This document shows, one piece after another, positions 53,696-62,059 of a DNA stretch of 64,000 bases. The DNA comes from CAZGDB01 sp964524705 (lineage in GTDB: Bacteria > Pseudomonadota > Gammaproteobacteria > Berkiellales > Berkiellaceae). The notes beneath the pieces were generated by a model, which was not told where the DNA came from, made no database searches, and was given only the letters and a program-made list of their open reading frames with translations. The position numbers and the translations under genes were made by a program. The stretch is taken from NCBI GenBank assembly GCA_964524705.1, contig CAZGDB010000004.1, positions 1-64,000 of the forward strand, in the 5' to 3' direction. The stretch's first letter is position 1. Every line of letters begins with the position of its first letter.

Positions 53696-54322
53696 ATGGC
53701 AAGAACACGCGACAGCAATAATAAAAGACAAAGACTTATTGATGCTACCGCAAAGTTAGTATATGAAAAAACTTTACATACCACTACTTTAGCAGACATT
53801 GCCCAAGAGGCAAAAGTTCCACTTGGTAACGTTTATTATTATTTTAAAACAAAACAAGAGATCATGGAGGCAGTGGTTACGCGTAAAACTGCACTACTAC
53901 AGACTCTATTTAGCGAGCTAGAAAACTTAGACACTCCAGCTGCAAGAATCATTGCATTTATTGATGCATTTGTTGAACAACAAGCAGAAATCGCACGTTT
54001 TGGTTGTCCATTGGGAAGTTTAGCATTGGAATTGAGCAAAGCCGGTGAACCTTTAGCACAGCATGGTCAAACCTTAATGCTAACGGTGATTCATTGGTTA
54101 CGTAAACAATTTGAAATTATCAGTGGTTCCCAGGTCATCGCAGAACAACAAGCTTACTACTGCGTCAGTACCTTACAAGGCTTTGGATTACTTACCTTAA
54201 CCTTGCAAGATACCACGCCTATGATTCAAGCAAGCAAAAGCTTAATTACTTGGATCCAAAAAGCCTGTGGAAACACCAGCACTGCACCCAGTACACATGC
54301 CCGTGTATTAGAGTCCGCTTAA
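53696..54322 (+). CDS. TetR-family transcriptional regulator
   Basis: 208 residues. N-terminal helix-turn-helix: LIDATAKLVYEKTLHTTTLADIAQEAKVPLGNVYYYFKTK in pieces is a textbook TetR domain (residues about 12-55). The C-terminal part is ligand-binding, with GCPLGSLALELSKAG, a piece seen in YbiH/AcrR-like C-terminal families. AAAGGAG lies 8 bases before the ATG. Likely represses itself and perhaps a neighbour; the divergent partner is rpe, and the ligand is unknown. Confidence 0.9.
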   Translation: MARTRDSNNKRQRLIDATAKLVYEKTLHTTTLADIAQEAKVPLGNVYYYFKTKQEIMEAVVTRKTALLQTLFSELENLDTPAARIIAFIDAFVEQQAEIARFGCPLGSLALELSKAGEPLAQHGQTLMLTVIHWLRKQFEIISGSQVIAEQQAYYCVSTLQGFGLLTLTLQDTTPMIQASKSLITWIQKACGNTSTAPSTHARVLESA

Positions 54323-54326
54323 TTGC

Positions 54327-55007
54327 TTACTGCGTCGATGGTCTCTGCCGCTTTACACCGGCAGGGTCCTTAGGCGCGGGGCCTACTTCTTGACCTCGTG
54401 CTAATCGTGTTAAAAATGCAACATGTTTATCAAGCCATTTTTGCTGCTCAGGGCTATTATTAGATTGCTGTTGTACCTTTTTTAAAATCTGCAAAGCCCC
54501 CGCGCGTTTTTCCGCTACGCTTAACTGTTTGCTCCGATCTGCTAAAGTTTTCAGTTCCCCTAAACCATCCCGATGACTCCAGCTACGCACTAAAGTATCC
54601 ATCTGAATATCGGGTAATTTGCTATACAACGCGATATGTTCTTTAGAAAAGATCCCATGAAAATTTTTCACATCTACTTTAGGCGTTAAAGCTTCTAATT
54701 GTGCAAAACGTTCCTGTAAAATACACAATTGCATCGCTAGGTTTTCATAAAATTTATTATTATGTTTAAAATCTGAGCTACGTAGAGTTTTTAATTGCAA
54801 TAAACAGTTCTCAAAAGCAACATCCACATCCGCTACATGCTTAAGCCAGCCAGCTTTTAAGTCCCTATGTACATCAATTTTTGGCAAGGTAACTTTACAG
54901 TCTACTAAAATCGGCAAATGCTCACGCCAATCTTGTACAACCATACGCGCTTTTTGTAAACGGTCGATCATTAACTGATGTTCTGGTGCTAATGCGGCAG
55001 CAGGCAT
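54327..55007 (-). CDS. Hypothetical helical protein
   Basis: 226 residues, not recognised. All-helical with charged coils, a basic C-terminus rich in Pro, Arg and Lys (DPAGVKRQRPSTQ) and no signal peptide. Size and helix pattern faintly recall PriC-like replication accessory proteins, but I cannot point to a diagnostic motif, so this is only a thought. AAGGGGTGGGG precedes the ATG. It is convergent with tetR with 4 bases between the stop codons and lies downstream of djlA. Confidence 0.6.
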   Translation of the reverse strand: MPAAALAPEHQLMIDRLQKARMVVQDWREHLPILVDCKVTLPKIDVHRDLKAGWLKHVADVDVAFENCLLQLKTLRSSDFKHNNKFYENLAMQLCILQERFAQLEALTPKVDVKNFHGIFSKEHIALYSKLPDIQMDTLVRSWSHRDGLGELKTLADRSKQLSVAEKRAGALQILKKVQQQSNNSPEQQKWLDKHVAFLTRLARGQEVGPAPKDPAGVKRQRPSTQ

Positions 55008-55055
55008 ACCCCACCCCTTATATTGTTAGATAACCTACTCTAAGTATAGGCGAAT

Positions 55056-55886
55056 CTAAACAATCCCGCGTTCTTTACAAATGACCTCATACGCTTCTCG
55101 TATTTGGCGTGTTTTTTCAGTAGCTATTTTGAGCATTTCAGGCGGTAAACCTTTGGCTGCTAGCTTATCCGGGTGGTGTGCACTCATCAATTTACGATAG
55201 GCTTTTTTAAGGTCCTGATCTGAAGTATGTTTTTCTACCCCTAAGACCGCATAAGCTTGAACTAACCTATCACGTACCATAGTCTGCGTGTAGGCCTGCT
55301 GACCTTGAGTATGATGAAAGGCCTGATAAGCATGATACCGGGCATCCAGTTGTTCAAAAAAAGCAGCTCCCAGTCTTAAATGTTGGGCAATTTTTTTCAA
55401 GACCATACGTTCTGAAGCAGATAAAGCGCCATCTGCATAGGCAGCTTGTAATTGTATATCCATAAAAATTTGCCATAAGATCGGATGCGGACATTTCTTT
55501 TTCAGCTGATCTAACTCAAACTCTAAAATAAAATTTTTGGTTTTTCCGGAATTAAACATATGCATAGCTTGCAAGGTTTGCTCTCGTGATAACCCCATGC
55601 GCATCATAATCTCACGCGCCATTTGCACTTCAGGTTCTGTAATGCGTCCATCAACTTTGGCCACATGCCCCATGACTGTAAATACGGCATGAAAATAGGC
55701 ACGTTGGCTCTCTTTGGAGACCCCTTTAAAAAATAATGAACCACCATGTTGGGCTTTTTCCATAAACATAGCTTGGCCCAACCCCTTATCAAAGGCATGG
55801 CCCACGATGATCCCAAAAACCACTCCCAGTGGCCCGGCATACATATACCCTAAAACCATTCCCAACAATTTTCCAAATACTGGCAT
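55056..55886 (-). CDS. djlA: Co-chaperone DjlA
   Basis: 276 residues from the ATG at 55886, just after the murU stop with AGGG 6 bases upstream. N-terminal membrane segment with Gly-rich turns (GKLLGMVLGYMYAGPLGVVFGIIVGHAFD), a TerB-like helical middle (HVAKVDGRITEPEVQMAREIM), and a C-terminal J domain with the HPD motif (KAYRKLMSAHHPDKLAAKG). It stimulates DnaK near the inner membrane. djlA is commonly next to lptD/surA genes, as here. Confidence 0.94.
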   Translation of the reverse strand: MPVFGKLLGMVLGYMYAGPLGVVFGIIVGHAFDKGLGQAMFMEKAQHGGSLFFKGVSKESQRAYFHAVFTVMGHVAKVDGRITEPEVQMAREIMMRMGLSREQTLQAMHMFNSGKTKNFILEFELDQLKKKCPHPILWQIFMDIQLQAAYADGALSASERMVLKKIAQHLRLGAAFFEQLDARYHAYQAFHHTQGQQAYTQTMVRDRLVQAYAVLGVEKHTSDQDLKKAYRKLMSAHHPDKLAAKGLPPEMLKIATEKTRQIREAYEVICKERGIV

Positions 55887-55893
55887 GTTTACC

Positions 55894-56589
55894 CTACGTG
55901 CTTGCATCTGCTTGCAATTTTTGCGCTAATTGTTCCAAAATATCCAAAGTTCCAACATTCACCCATAACCCTGTATACCGCTCTCCTTGAACCTGGCCTT
56001 CCTGCACTGCCGTAGCCAACATCGGTCCTAAAGATCTCACACCCGGAGTACAGCCTGCAAAAAAATCTGGATGATACAACCCGATTCCAGCATAGTTATA
56101 GGTTGTTCCTGAACGCAATATGACTGTTTGCCCCTCTAAACTAAAATCTCCTGCTGGATGATGGGGGGGATTGGGCACCAAAACTGTATGCGCTAAAAAT
56201 CCCGGCGCTAGAACTACATCTTTTAAATGCGCAAAAGGATAGTCTGTCCAGAGATCTGCAGACACCACAATAAATGGTGCATTCCCTAATAACGGTAATG
56301 CTTGGATCACCCCTCCTGCAGTTTCTAATACAGGATCTTCCCAAGAATATTCAATGGCCACCCCATAACGATGACCATCCCCAAGCGTGGTATAAAGTTT
56401 TTGTCCAAGATGTCCTAAATTAATCACCACCTGTGTAAATCCTGCTTCTTTTAATTGTGCTAACAAGTGCTCAATCAGTGAAGTATTCCCAATCGACAAC
56501 AAAGGCTTAGGCGTATGATCTGTAACAGGCCGACAACGTGCCCCACGACCGGCAGCTAATAACATCACACGTGGTATTTCAGGTTGCAT
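55894..56589 (-). CDS. murU: N-acetylmuramate-1-phosphate uridylyltransferase
   Basis: 231 residues from the ATG at 56589 (AAGGTGG upstream), overlapping amgK by 11 bases. NTP-transferase fold with MLLAAGRGARCRPVTDHTPKPLL and metal Asp in VVSADLWTDYPF. MurU makes UDP-MurNAc from MurNAc-1-phosphate, the last step of the AmgK/MurU peptidoglycan recycling route, which bypasses fosfomycin-sensitive de novo synthesis. Adjacent to amgK, which makes its substrate. Confidence 0.93.
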   Translation of the reverse strand: MQPEIPRVMLLAAGRGARCRPVTDHTPKPLLSIGNTSLIEHLLAQLKEAGFTQVVINLGHLGQKLYTTLGDGHRYGVAIEYSWEDPVLETAGGVIQALPLLGNAPFIVVSADLWTDYPFAHLKDVVLAPGFLAHTVLVPNPPHHPAGDFSLEGQTVILRSGTTYNYAGIGLYHPDFFAGCTPGVRSLGPMLATAVQEGQVQGERYTGLWVNVGTLDILEQLAQKLQADAST

Positions 56590-57586
56590 AAATCGGCCCA
56601 CCTTGTTTAGCTAAAAAAAGTGGTGCAACACGATGTGCTAAAAACTCTCCAAAGGCTTTATATTCTGGAAACCGGGCTACTTCTGAAAGGGTATATTGCC
56701 AAACACGTGGCAGATCTGCCCAATACCGTGTTTTTTTATCTCTCAAGCCCAGCCGTGCAAAGATCCCTAATATTTTCAAATGCCGCTGTAAAGAGACTTT
56801 CCATGCCCCTGTTTGAAATGCTACCAACCCTTGTTGCTGTAACGCAGCAGGTAATTGCTGATAAAACTGTGCAATCCATCCCTCTACCTGTGCTATTGGC
56901 CATTGCACATAGGCATCTTGAATCAAAGACATCAAATCATAACTACAAGGTCCTAAAACAGCATCTTGAAAGTCTACAATCCCAAGCTGGCCATGCCTAT
57001 TCACCATTAAATTTCGTGCATGAAAATCACGATGTACCACTTGCTCTGGCTGTGCAGCAATAGTCTTCTCTAAATCTGTATAGAGTGAGGTAAGGCACGC
57101 TTCTTCTGCCGTAGTCAATTGTAAACCTAAGTATTTTTCTAAAAACCATTCCCTAAACAATGCAAACTCTGAAGGAAAAATTTCTTTCACAAAAGACCGT
57201 AAAGGGTGCCCTGCAATTTCTTGATGCGGCTGAAATGCTAAAATGTGTTTAAAAGCCTGTTGATAATAGTTGTCTACAGAATCTTCATTAAGTTTGTTCA
57301 ATAAATCATCCTGTCCCAGATCGGACATCAACACCAATCCTTCCGGATGCACTGCATAAATTTCTGGCACCGGTAGTTTTAACTCCAACCAATGCTCTGC
57401 AATCGCTAAAAAAGCAGGTAAATTATCGTGTGCGTGTGCTGAATCCATGATAACGTACGGGCGTGTGGCGTCTTGGCAACGGTAAAATGATCGGGTACTC
57501 GCATCCCCTAGCAAAGGCTGCCAGTCACGGTATGCAATTTTAAGTTCATTTGCTAGCCAATTTTTTGCAAGACTTTGACGTGGCAT
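56579..57586 (-). CDS. amgK: N-acetylmuramate/N-acetylglucosamine 1-kinase
   Basis: 335 residues, aminoglycoside-phosphotransferase fold. LLGDASTRSFYRC near residue 26 is the nucleotide loop; VVHRDFHARNLMV is the catalytic loop (Asp) and GIVDFQDAVLGPCSYDL the metal-binding segment. AmgK phosphorylates the anomeric position of recovered MurNAc. Divergent from lptD with 104 bases between, coupled to murU and djlA. Confidence 0.94.
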   Translation of the reverse strand: MPRQSLAKNWLANELKIAYRDWQPLLGDASTRSFYRCQDATRPYVIMDSAHAHDNLPAFLAIAEHWLELKLPVPEIYAVHPEGLVLMSDLGQDDLLNKLNEDSVDNYYQQAFKHILAFQPHQEIAGHPLRSFVKEIFPSEFALFREWFLEKYLGLQLTTAEEACLTSLYTDLEKTIAAQPEQVVHRDFHARNLMVNRHGQLGIVDFQDAVLGPCSYDLMSLIQDAYVQWPIAQVEGWIAQFYQQLPAALQQQGLVAFQTGAWKVSLQRHLKILGIFARLGLRDKKTRYWADLPRVWQYTLSEVARFPEYKAFGEFLAHRVAPLFLAKQGGPIYAT

Positions 57587-57690
57587 ATTCAGTACAAATA
57601 GATATTTTTAAGAAGCTTAACGGATTTCCGGCGGTTTACAAAATCGCACGAGTATGCGAGTTTAAAGCTTGGTAGCATGGTGCATTAATT

Positions 57691-60153
57691 GTGGCGATAT
57701 TAAACTCAGTTTCAAAACTTATCCTGTATACAGGATGCCTCTTGGCTATGAGCCCGAGGGCATACGCAGAACCTTGGTCAGATTGGGTTTCTGTCCCACA
57801 AGCTCAAAATCCTTGCCGTGGTTATTTTAAAGGACCAACATTAGAACCCTTGCCGGCCAATCAAAAAGTCGTCTTAGAAGCTGACAATACGACTGTAGAA
57901 CACCAAGGTGTTTCTTTAAGCGGAAACATCACAGCACGCTTTGAAGATTATCAACTCACGGCTGACAATTTAAATTTACGACGTAACCCCGAAACGCAAG
58001 CCTTAGAATCTATTAACTTAGCAGGATCGATTCATGTCATTACCCCAGTATTACAAGCAAGAAGTCAATCTGCCAACTATCAAGCACAAACCGGGTTACT
58101 CAGCTTAAAAGGAACCGAATATCATTATTATCCTAGACACGCCCAAGGCAGTGCGCGTTACTTTATACTACACAGCGACCATACCATGCGTTTACGGCAT
58201 GCCACTTTTACAACTTGCATCCCAAGGCAAAATGGTTGGCGTTTAAAAGCCAAACAACTCCAATTAGATCCTAATAAAGGAGAAGGCTATGCACAGCATG
58301 TTACGATTGCATGGAAAAAAACCCCTATCTTTTATTTTCCATTTTTTTATTTTCCACTCGATAACAAACGTAAAAGTGGTTTTTTATATCCCCATTTTGC
58401 GCAAAGCCAACAATCAGGGATGGAGTTAGGTGTCCCTTTTTATTGGAATCTAGCACCTAATTATGATGCGCTCTTTACCGCACGATGGTTTTCACTACGT
58501 GGGACGATGGCACAAACGCATTTTCGATATTTAACCCCGGAAAGTAAAGGACAGCTAGAACTACAATTTTTACGCCACGATACACAATACCAGCATGATC
58601 GCCTCAAACTGCTGACCAGCAATCCTTTGCAGTTATCCACTTCAGATCCTAGAATGCGTGGCTTAAATAAAGGGGATAATAGAATGTTTTTATCCTATAA
58701 CCATCACCATCAGTTCGATCCTATGTGGTCAGGTCATATTTTATTTCAAGCGGTAAAAGAAGATCAGCATTTCATTGATTTTAGTAATTCTATTTTAGAT
58801 ACCAATACACGTAATTTACCACAACGGATTGAGGTCCAACGCGATTCTGATAACTGGCAACATGTCTTACGTGTGGAACGCTATCAAAACTTATATCCTT
58901 ATAATGCGCAATGGACACAAGCCCCTTATCGTCGGCAACCCCAATGGACATTCAATACTGATTTGCCCTTAATGCAATATACTTTTTTTAACTTTAGTGG
59001 GGATATGACCCATTTTGCACACACCAGTGATATCCAAAGCAATGGCGCCTTCACAGCAGTAACACGCACCTATACCACCGGTCAACGGTATCATGTTCGC
59101 CCAAAAATCAGCACCCCTTATTTATGGCCCGCTTTAAGTATTACGCCTCAAATCCAATGGGATTTTGCGCACTACAATATTACACCAGGCAGTCAAGAAC
59201 AACTGATTCATCCTGATACTAAATTACACCGCGCCATTCCTTTGCTCAGTTTAGACACGCGTTTATTTTTAGAACGTCGTATTTCTGATTACACGCAAAC
59301 CCTGGAACCCCGTGTTTATATGTTATGGGTCCCTTATGTCGACCAAAATGCATTCCCAAACTTTGATAGCAGTGCAATTTCTTTTACCTTTGATCATTTA
59401 TTTAGAGACAATCGTTTTAGTGGTCAAGACCGTATTGGCGATGCTCAACAAGCGAGTTTTGCGATGACCACCCGTGGATTACGGAACAGTGGTGATGAAC
59501 TCTGGGCTTTAAGTCTGGGAACTTTACATCATTTTAAAACCCCACGGGTTACCTTATGTGATCCAACTATTAATCCCAACTGTGCCCTTTATGAACCCCC
59601 TGATTTTGGGAACCATCATGCCCCGATTAGTGGCCGCTTTAGAACACAAATTACCCGCTCTTGGTCTGCTCGTGTAGATTGGCAATGGCAGCATAAGTGG
59701 GACCCAAATAAAGTCTCTATGGGGATACAATATCGTGGAACCCATGAAGATCTGTTTAATATTGGCTACAACCGTCTAAAACAAAACGCGATTGTATTAG
59801 ATGCTAATAGTGTGCTCCCACAGCGCTTAGAACAAGCTGAAATTTCTTTTGTACATCCGGTTTACGTTGGCATGAATGTATTAGGGCGATGGCATTATGA
59901 TTTACAAGCGCGCCAAACGGTAGATCTGGTCGCAGGGCTTGAACGCAATGGTTGTTGTTCTGCGGTTCAATTCGTGGTGATGAATTATCTCAGACCCAAT
60001 CGTGGCCTTGAAGACCACAACTATGCCCGTGCTGTATTTTTACAAGTCATCTTCAAAGGCTTAACCCGTGTGGGGATTAACAGCCAAGAAGATGTGCTCT
60101 TAAGAGATATTAGTGGCTATCAGGCCTTCCATACCCGAGCAAAATTACAATAA
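57691..60153 (+). CDS. lptD: LPS-assembly protein LptD
   Basis: 820 residues from a GTG start, with a signal peptide ending near AYA-E. The jellyroll slide (residues about 50-220, with LSGNITARFEDYQLTADNLNLRRN) is followed by a large C-terminal barrel. Conserved Cys for the disulfides are at the N-terminus (NPCRGYF), before the barrel (TTCIPRQNG), and in the C-terminal pair GCCSAVQF. It inserts LPS into the outer leaflet together with LptE. No clear ribosome site is visible. surA, normally next, is displaced by the second AAA ATPase and an MFS gene. Confidence 0.96.
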   Translation: MAILNSVSKLILYTGCLLAMSPRAYAEPWSDWVSVPQAQNPCRGYFKGPTLEPLPANQKVVLEADNTTVEHQGVSLSGNITARFEDYQLTADNLNLRRNPETQALESINLAGSIHVITPVLQARSQSANYQAQTGLLSLKGTEYHYYPRHAQGSARYFILHSDHTMRLRHATFTTCIPRQNGWRLKAKQLQLDPNKGEGYAQHVTIAWKKTPIFYFPFFYFPLDNKRKSGFLYPHFAQSQQSGMELGVPFYWNLAPNYDALFTARWFSLRGTMAQTHFRYLTPESKGQLELQFLRHDTQYQHDRLKLLTSNPLQLSTSDPRMRGLNKGDNRMFLSYNHHHQFDPMWSGHILFQAVKEDQHFIDFSNSILDTNTRNLPQRIEVQRDSDNWQHVLRVERYQNLYPYNAQWTQAPYRRQPQWTFNTDLPLMQYTFFNFSGDMTHFAHTSDIQSNGAFTAVTRTYTTGQRYHVRPKISTPYLWPALSITPQIQWDFAHYNITPGSQEQLIHPDTKLHRAIPLLSLDTRLFLERRISDYTQTLEPRVYMLWVPYVDQNAFPNFDSSAISFTFDHLFRDNRFSGQDRIGDAQQASFAMTTRGLRNSGDELWALSLGTLHHFKTPRVTLCDPTINPNCALYEPPDFGNHHAPISGRFRTQITRSWSARVDWQWQHKWDPNKVSMGIQYRGTHEDLFNIGYNRLKQNAIVLDANSVLPQRLEQAEISFVHPVYVGMNVLGRWHYDLQARQTVDLVAGLERNGCCSAVQFVVMNYLRPNRGLEDHNYARAVFLQVIFKGLTRVGINSQEDVLLRDISGYQAFHTRAKLQ

Positions 60154-60180
60154 GTTGACTTACACAAATATATCAACTCA

Positions 60181-60290
60181 GCGAAATGTGATTTTTTTAC
60201 CAACATTTCGCCAGTTATAAGATATATTTAGCGAAATATATGTTTTTTAGTGACATTTCGCCAGTTATACACTATATTTAGCGAAATGTA
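60181..60290. repeat. Array 2: 50-bp repeats made of five alternating inverted half-sites
   Basis: GCGAAAT starts at 60181, 60231 and 60281, exactly 50 bases apart; the inverted arm CATTTCGC starts at 60204 and 60254, also 50 apart. Five half-sites alternate in orientation with centre spacings of 22, 28, 22, 28. Flanks repeat as well (CCAGTTATA, TATATTTAGCG). The last half-site lies 20 bases before the AAA ATPase start (60310). The plan is that of array 1, but the half-site sequence is different. Confidence 0.92.
60250..60278 (+). promoter_or_regulatory. Sigma-70 promoter embedded in array 2
   Basis: GTGACA (60250-60255, 5 of 6), a 17-base spacer, TATATT (60273-60278, 5 of 6). The -35 overlaps the inverted arm ACATTTCGC and the -10 is immediately before the last half-site, so any protein bound to the array would contact the promoter. 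Expected transcript start is near 60285, downstream of the GTG at 60250. Confidence 0.65.
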
Positions 60291-60309
60291 TAGTTTGAAG
60301 GTCTTAGCT

Positions 60310-61764
60310 ATGCCTCACCCGACGATTATTGGCAGAAAAACAGAATTAGCGTTGTTAGATCAGATCACTGCCACTCCTGAAGCCGCACTCTTAGCCGTAT
60401 ATGGGAGAAGACGGATTGGCAAAACCTTTTTAGTTCATGAATACTTTAAAGAACAAGGTTATTTCTTTGAATTAACAGGTACCAGAAATGCCTCTCTCAA
60501 AACCCAATTAGAACATTTTAGAGAGGCTTTTGCAGAAACCTTTCATGCAGGACTATTACAACCGGTCCCAAAAAGTTGGCAAGAGGCTTTTTACCAATTG
60601 CGTAAAATAATAGAAAGTTTAGATACTGAGAAAAAAATTATTCTCTTTTTTGATGAATTACCCTGGTTAGCAGGACCACGTTCTCAGTTTTTGGCCAGTT
60701 TAGAACATGTTTGGAACCGCTATTTCTCACGCCAAAAAAATATCATCGTCATTGTATGCGGTTCTGCAGCAGCCTGGATGCTTAAAAAAATCATCTATAA
60801 TAAAGGGGGCTTGTATGGTCGACTCACGGCAGAAATCCATCTCAAACCTTTCACCTTAGGAGAAACTGAAAGCTATCTACAATCCCAAGGCGTATTTTTA
60901 GATAAAAAACAGATTATAGAACTCTATTTGGCCTTTGGTGGAGTCGCCAAATATCTCAGTAATATCCCCAAAGGGCAGTCTTCTGCTCAGATCATTGCAC
61001 AAACGTGTTTTAATCCTACAGGATTTTTTCCATTAGAATTCCCCAAACTATATGAATCGTTGTTTGAAAAACCAAAAGTATATATGGATATTGTAACTGC
61101 TTTAGCAGAGAAAAAATCAGGGCTCAATCAAACGGCTCTGCTTAAAAAAATAAAAATGCAATCAGGGGGAAAGTTTACACAAGTATTAAAAGAGCTCGAA
61201 GTCTCTGGTTTTATCGCTAGCATTACTGAGTTTGGACATAAAAAGAAACATACCGTTTATCGTTTAATCGATGAATACTCTCTGTTTTATTTAACTTGGA
61301 TCAAACCTGCGCTCTCTGCCGGATTACCCACACTATCCCCTAGCTATTGGCACAGCTTACAAAACAGTCCTGCCTATACGACTTGGGCCGGATATGCATT
61401 TGAAGGCATCTGTCTCAAACATGTTAACAAAATTATTAAGGCACTGAATATCGAAATCATTGCCAGAGGCATCTCAGCATGGTCCTTTCAATCCAAAACT
61501 CAACGCGGTGCACAGATTGATTTAGTGATTGATCGAGCGGATAACTGTATTAATCTCTGTGAGATCAAATACTATAATGTACCCTTTACGGTCACCCAAG
61601 ACTATGCAGATACACTACGTTATAAGAAGGCGTGCTTTCAAGAACAAACAGGAACCCGTAAAAGCCTATTTACCACTATGATCAGCAGTTATGGTATAAC
61701 CTCTAACCCGCACGCTTTAGCCAGTATTGATGCAGCAGTCACGATGGACATTTTATTTGATTAG
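60310..61764 (+). CDS. AAA ATPase with winged helix and PD-(D/E)XK-like domain (DUF234 type), module 2
   Basis: 484 residues from the ATG at 60310. GAAGG lies 8 bases upstream, while an in-frame GTG at 60250 falls inside the array and before the predicted transcript start. Order: IIGRKTEL, Walker A GRRRIGKT near residue 30, Walker B IILFFDELPW, IIVIVCGSAAAW, a winged-helix middle (KKSGLNQTALLKK through VLKELEVSGFIA), and a C-terminal GAQIDLVIDR...LCEIKYY, which keeps the Asp and Glu-x-Lys. Homologous to the gene at 14226-15662. It is inserted between lptD and surA, which supports acquisition. Confidence 0.9.
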   Translation: MPHPTIIGRKTELALLDQITATPEAALLAVYGRRRIGKTFLVHEYFKEQGYFFELTGTRNASLKTQLEHFREAFAETFHAGLLQPVPKSWQEAFYQLRKIIESLDTEKKIILFFDELPWLAGPRSQFLASLEHVWNRYFSRQKNIIVIVCGSAAAWMLKKIIYNKGGLYGRLTAEIHLKPFTLGETESYLQSQGVFLDKKQIIELYLAFGGVAKYLSNIPKGQSSAQIIAQTCFNPTGFFPLEFPKLYESLFEKPKVYMDIVTALAEKKSGLNQTALLKKIKMQSGGKFTQVLKELEVSGFIASITEFGHKKKHTVYRLIDEYSLFYLTWIKPALSAGLPTLSPSYWHSLQNSPAYTTWAGYAFEGICLKHVNKIIKALNIEIIARGISAWSFQSKTQRGAQIDLVIDRADNCINLCEIKYYNVPFTVTQDYADTLRYKKACFQEQTGTRKSLFTTMISSYGITSNPHALASIDAAVTMDILFD

Positions 61765-61782
61765 CGCAACCTAATAACGCGC

Positions 61783-61816
61783 TTGCAATGGTTGGCCTAG
61801 ACTGCTACCATTGCAA
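61783..61816. repeat. Perfect 10-bp inverted repeat downstream of the AAA ATPase
   Basis: TTGCAATGGT (61783-61792) and ACCATTGCAA (61807-61816) with a 14-base loop, about 20 bases past the stop codon at 61764. No T-run follows, so it could be a weak terminator or an end sequence of the module. Confidence 0.5.
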
Positions 61817-61948
61817 TACAACAAATGCTAGTTAACGAAATGAATCACGTCGGCCAATCCAAAAATCCCCCTTTGACCTTACTTGGCTGCATGATGAACA
61901 GTATTGCTTCCATCCCCTTCATTATTAGCATTATTATTCAACCCTTCA

Positions 61949-61995
61949 CTCCCTAGAGCGGCCTATCAGTTGATAACCTGTGCCACTCTAGGGAG
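61949..61995 (+). promoter_or_regulatory. Long leader hairpin before the MFS gene
   Basis: CTCCCTAGAGCGGC (61949-61962) pairs with GCCACTCTAGGGAG (61982-61995) with one C/A mismatch. The loop contains a small inner stem (TATC and GATA). It lies 65 bases before the ATG at 62060. No T-run follows, so I call it a structured element of unknown purpose. The 295-base gap 61765-62059 has no gene. Confidence 0.5.
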
Positions 61996-62059
61996 CTAGG
62001 ATAAACAGGTAACCAACGCAACACTAAAGCTGACTATTTTGTTCAAGAGGATTTTAACC

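Noticed and set aside
54327..55007. Naming this gene priC
   Set aside because: The resemblance is limited to size and helical pattern; no diagnostic residues could be identified.
60250..60309. GTG start at 60250 for the second AAA ATPase
   Set aside because: The added 20 residues translate the repeat array, lie upstream of the predicted transcript start and have no ribosome site; ATG 60310 has GAAGG and matches the homologue.
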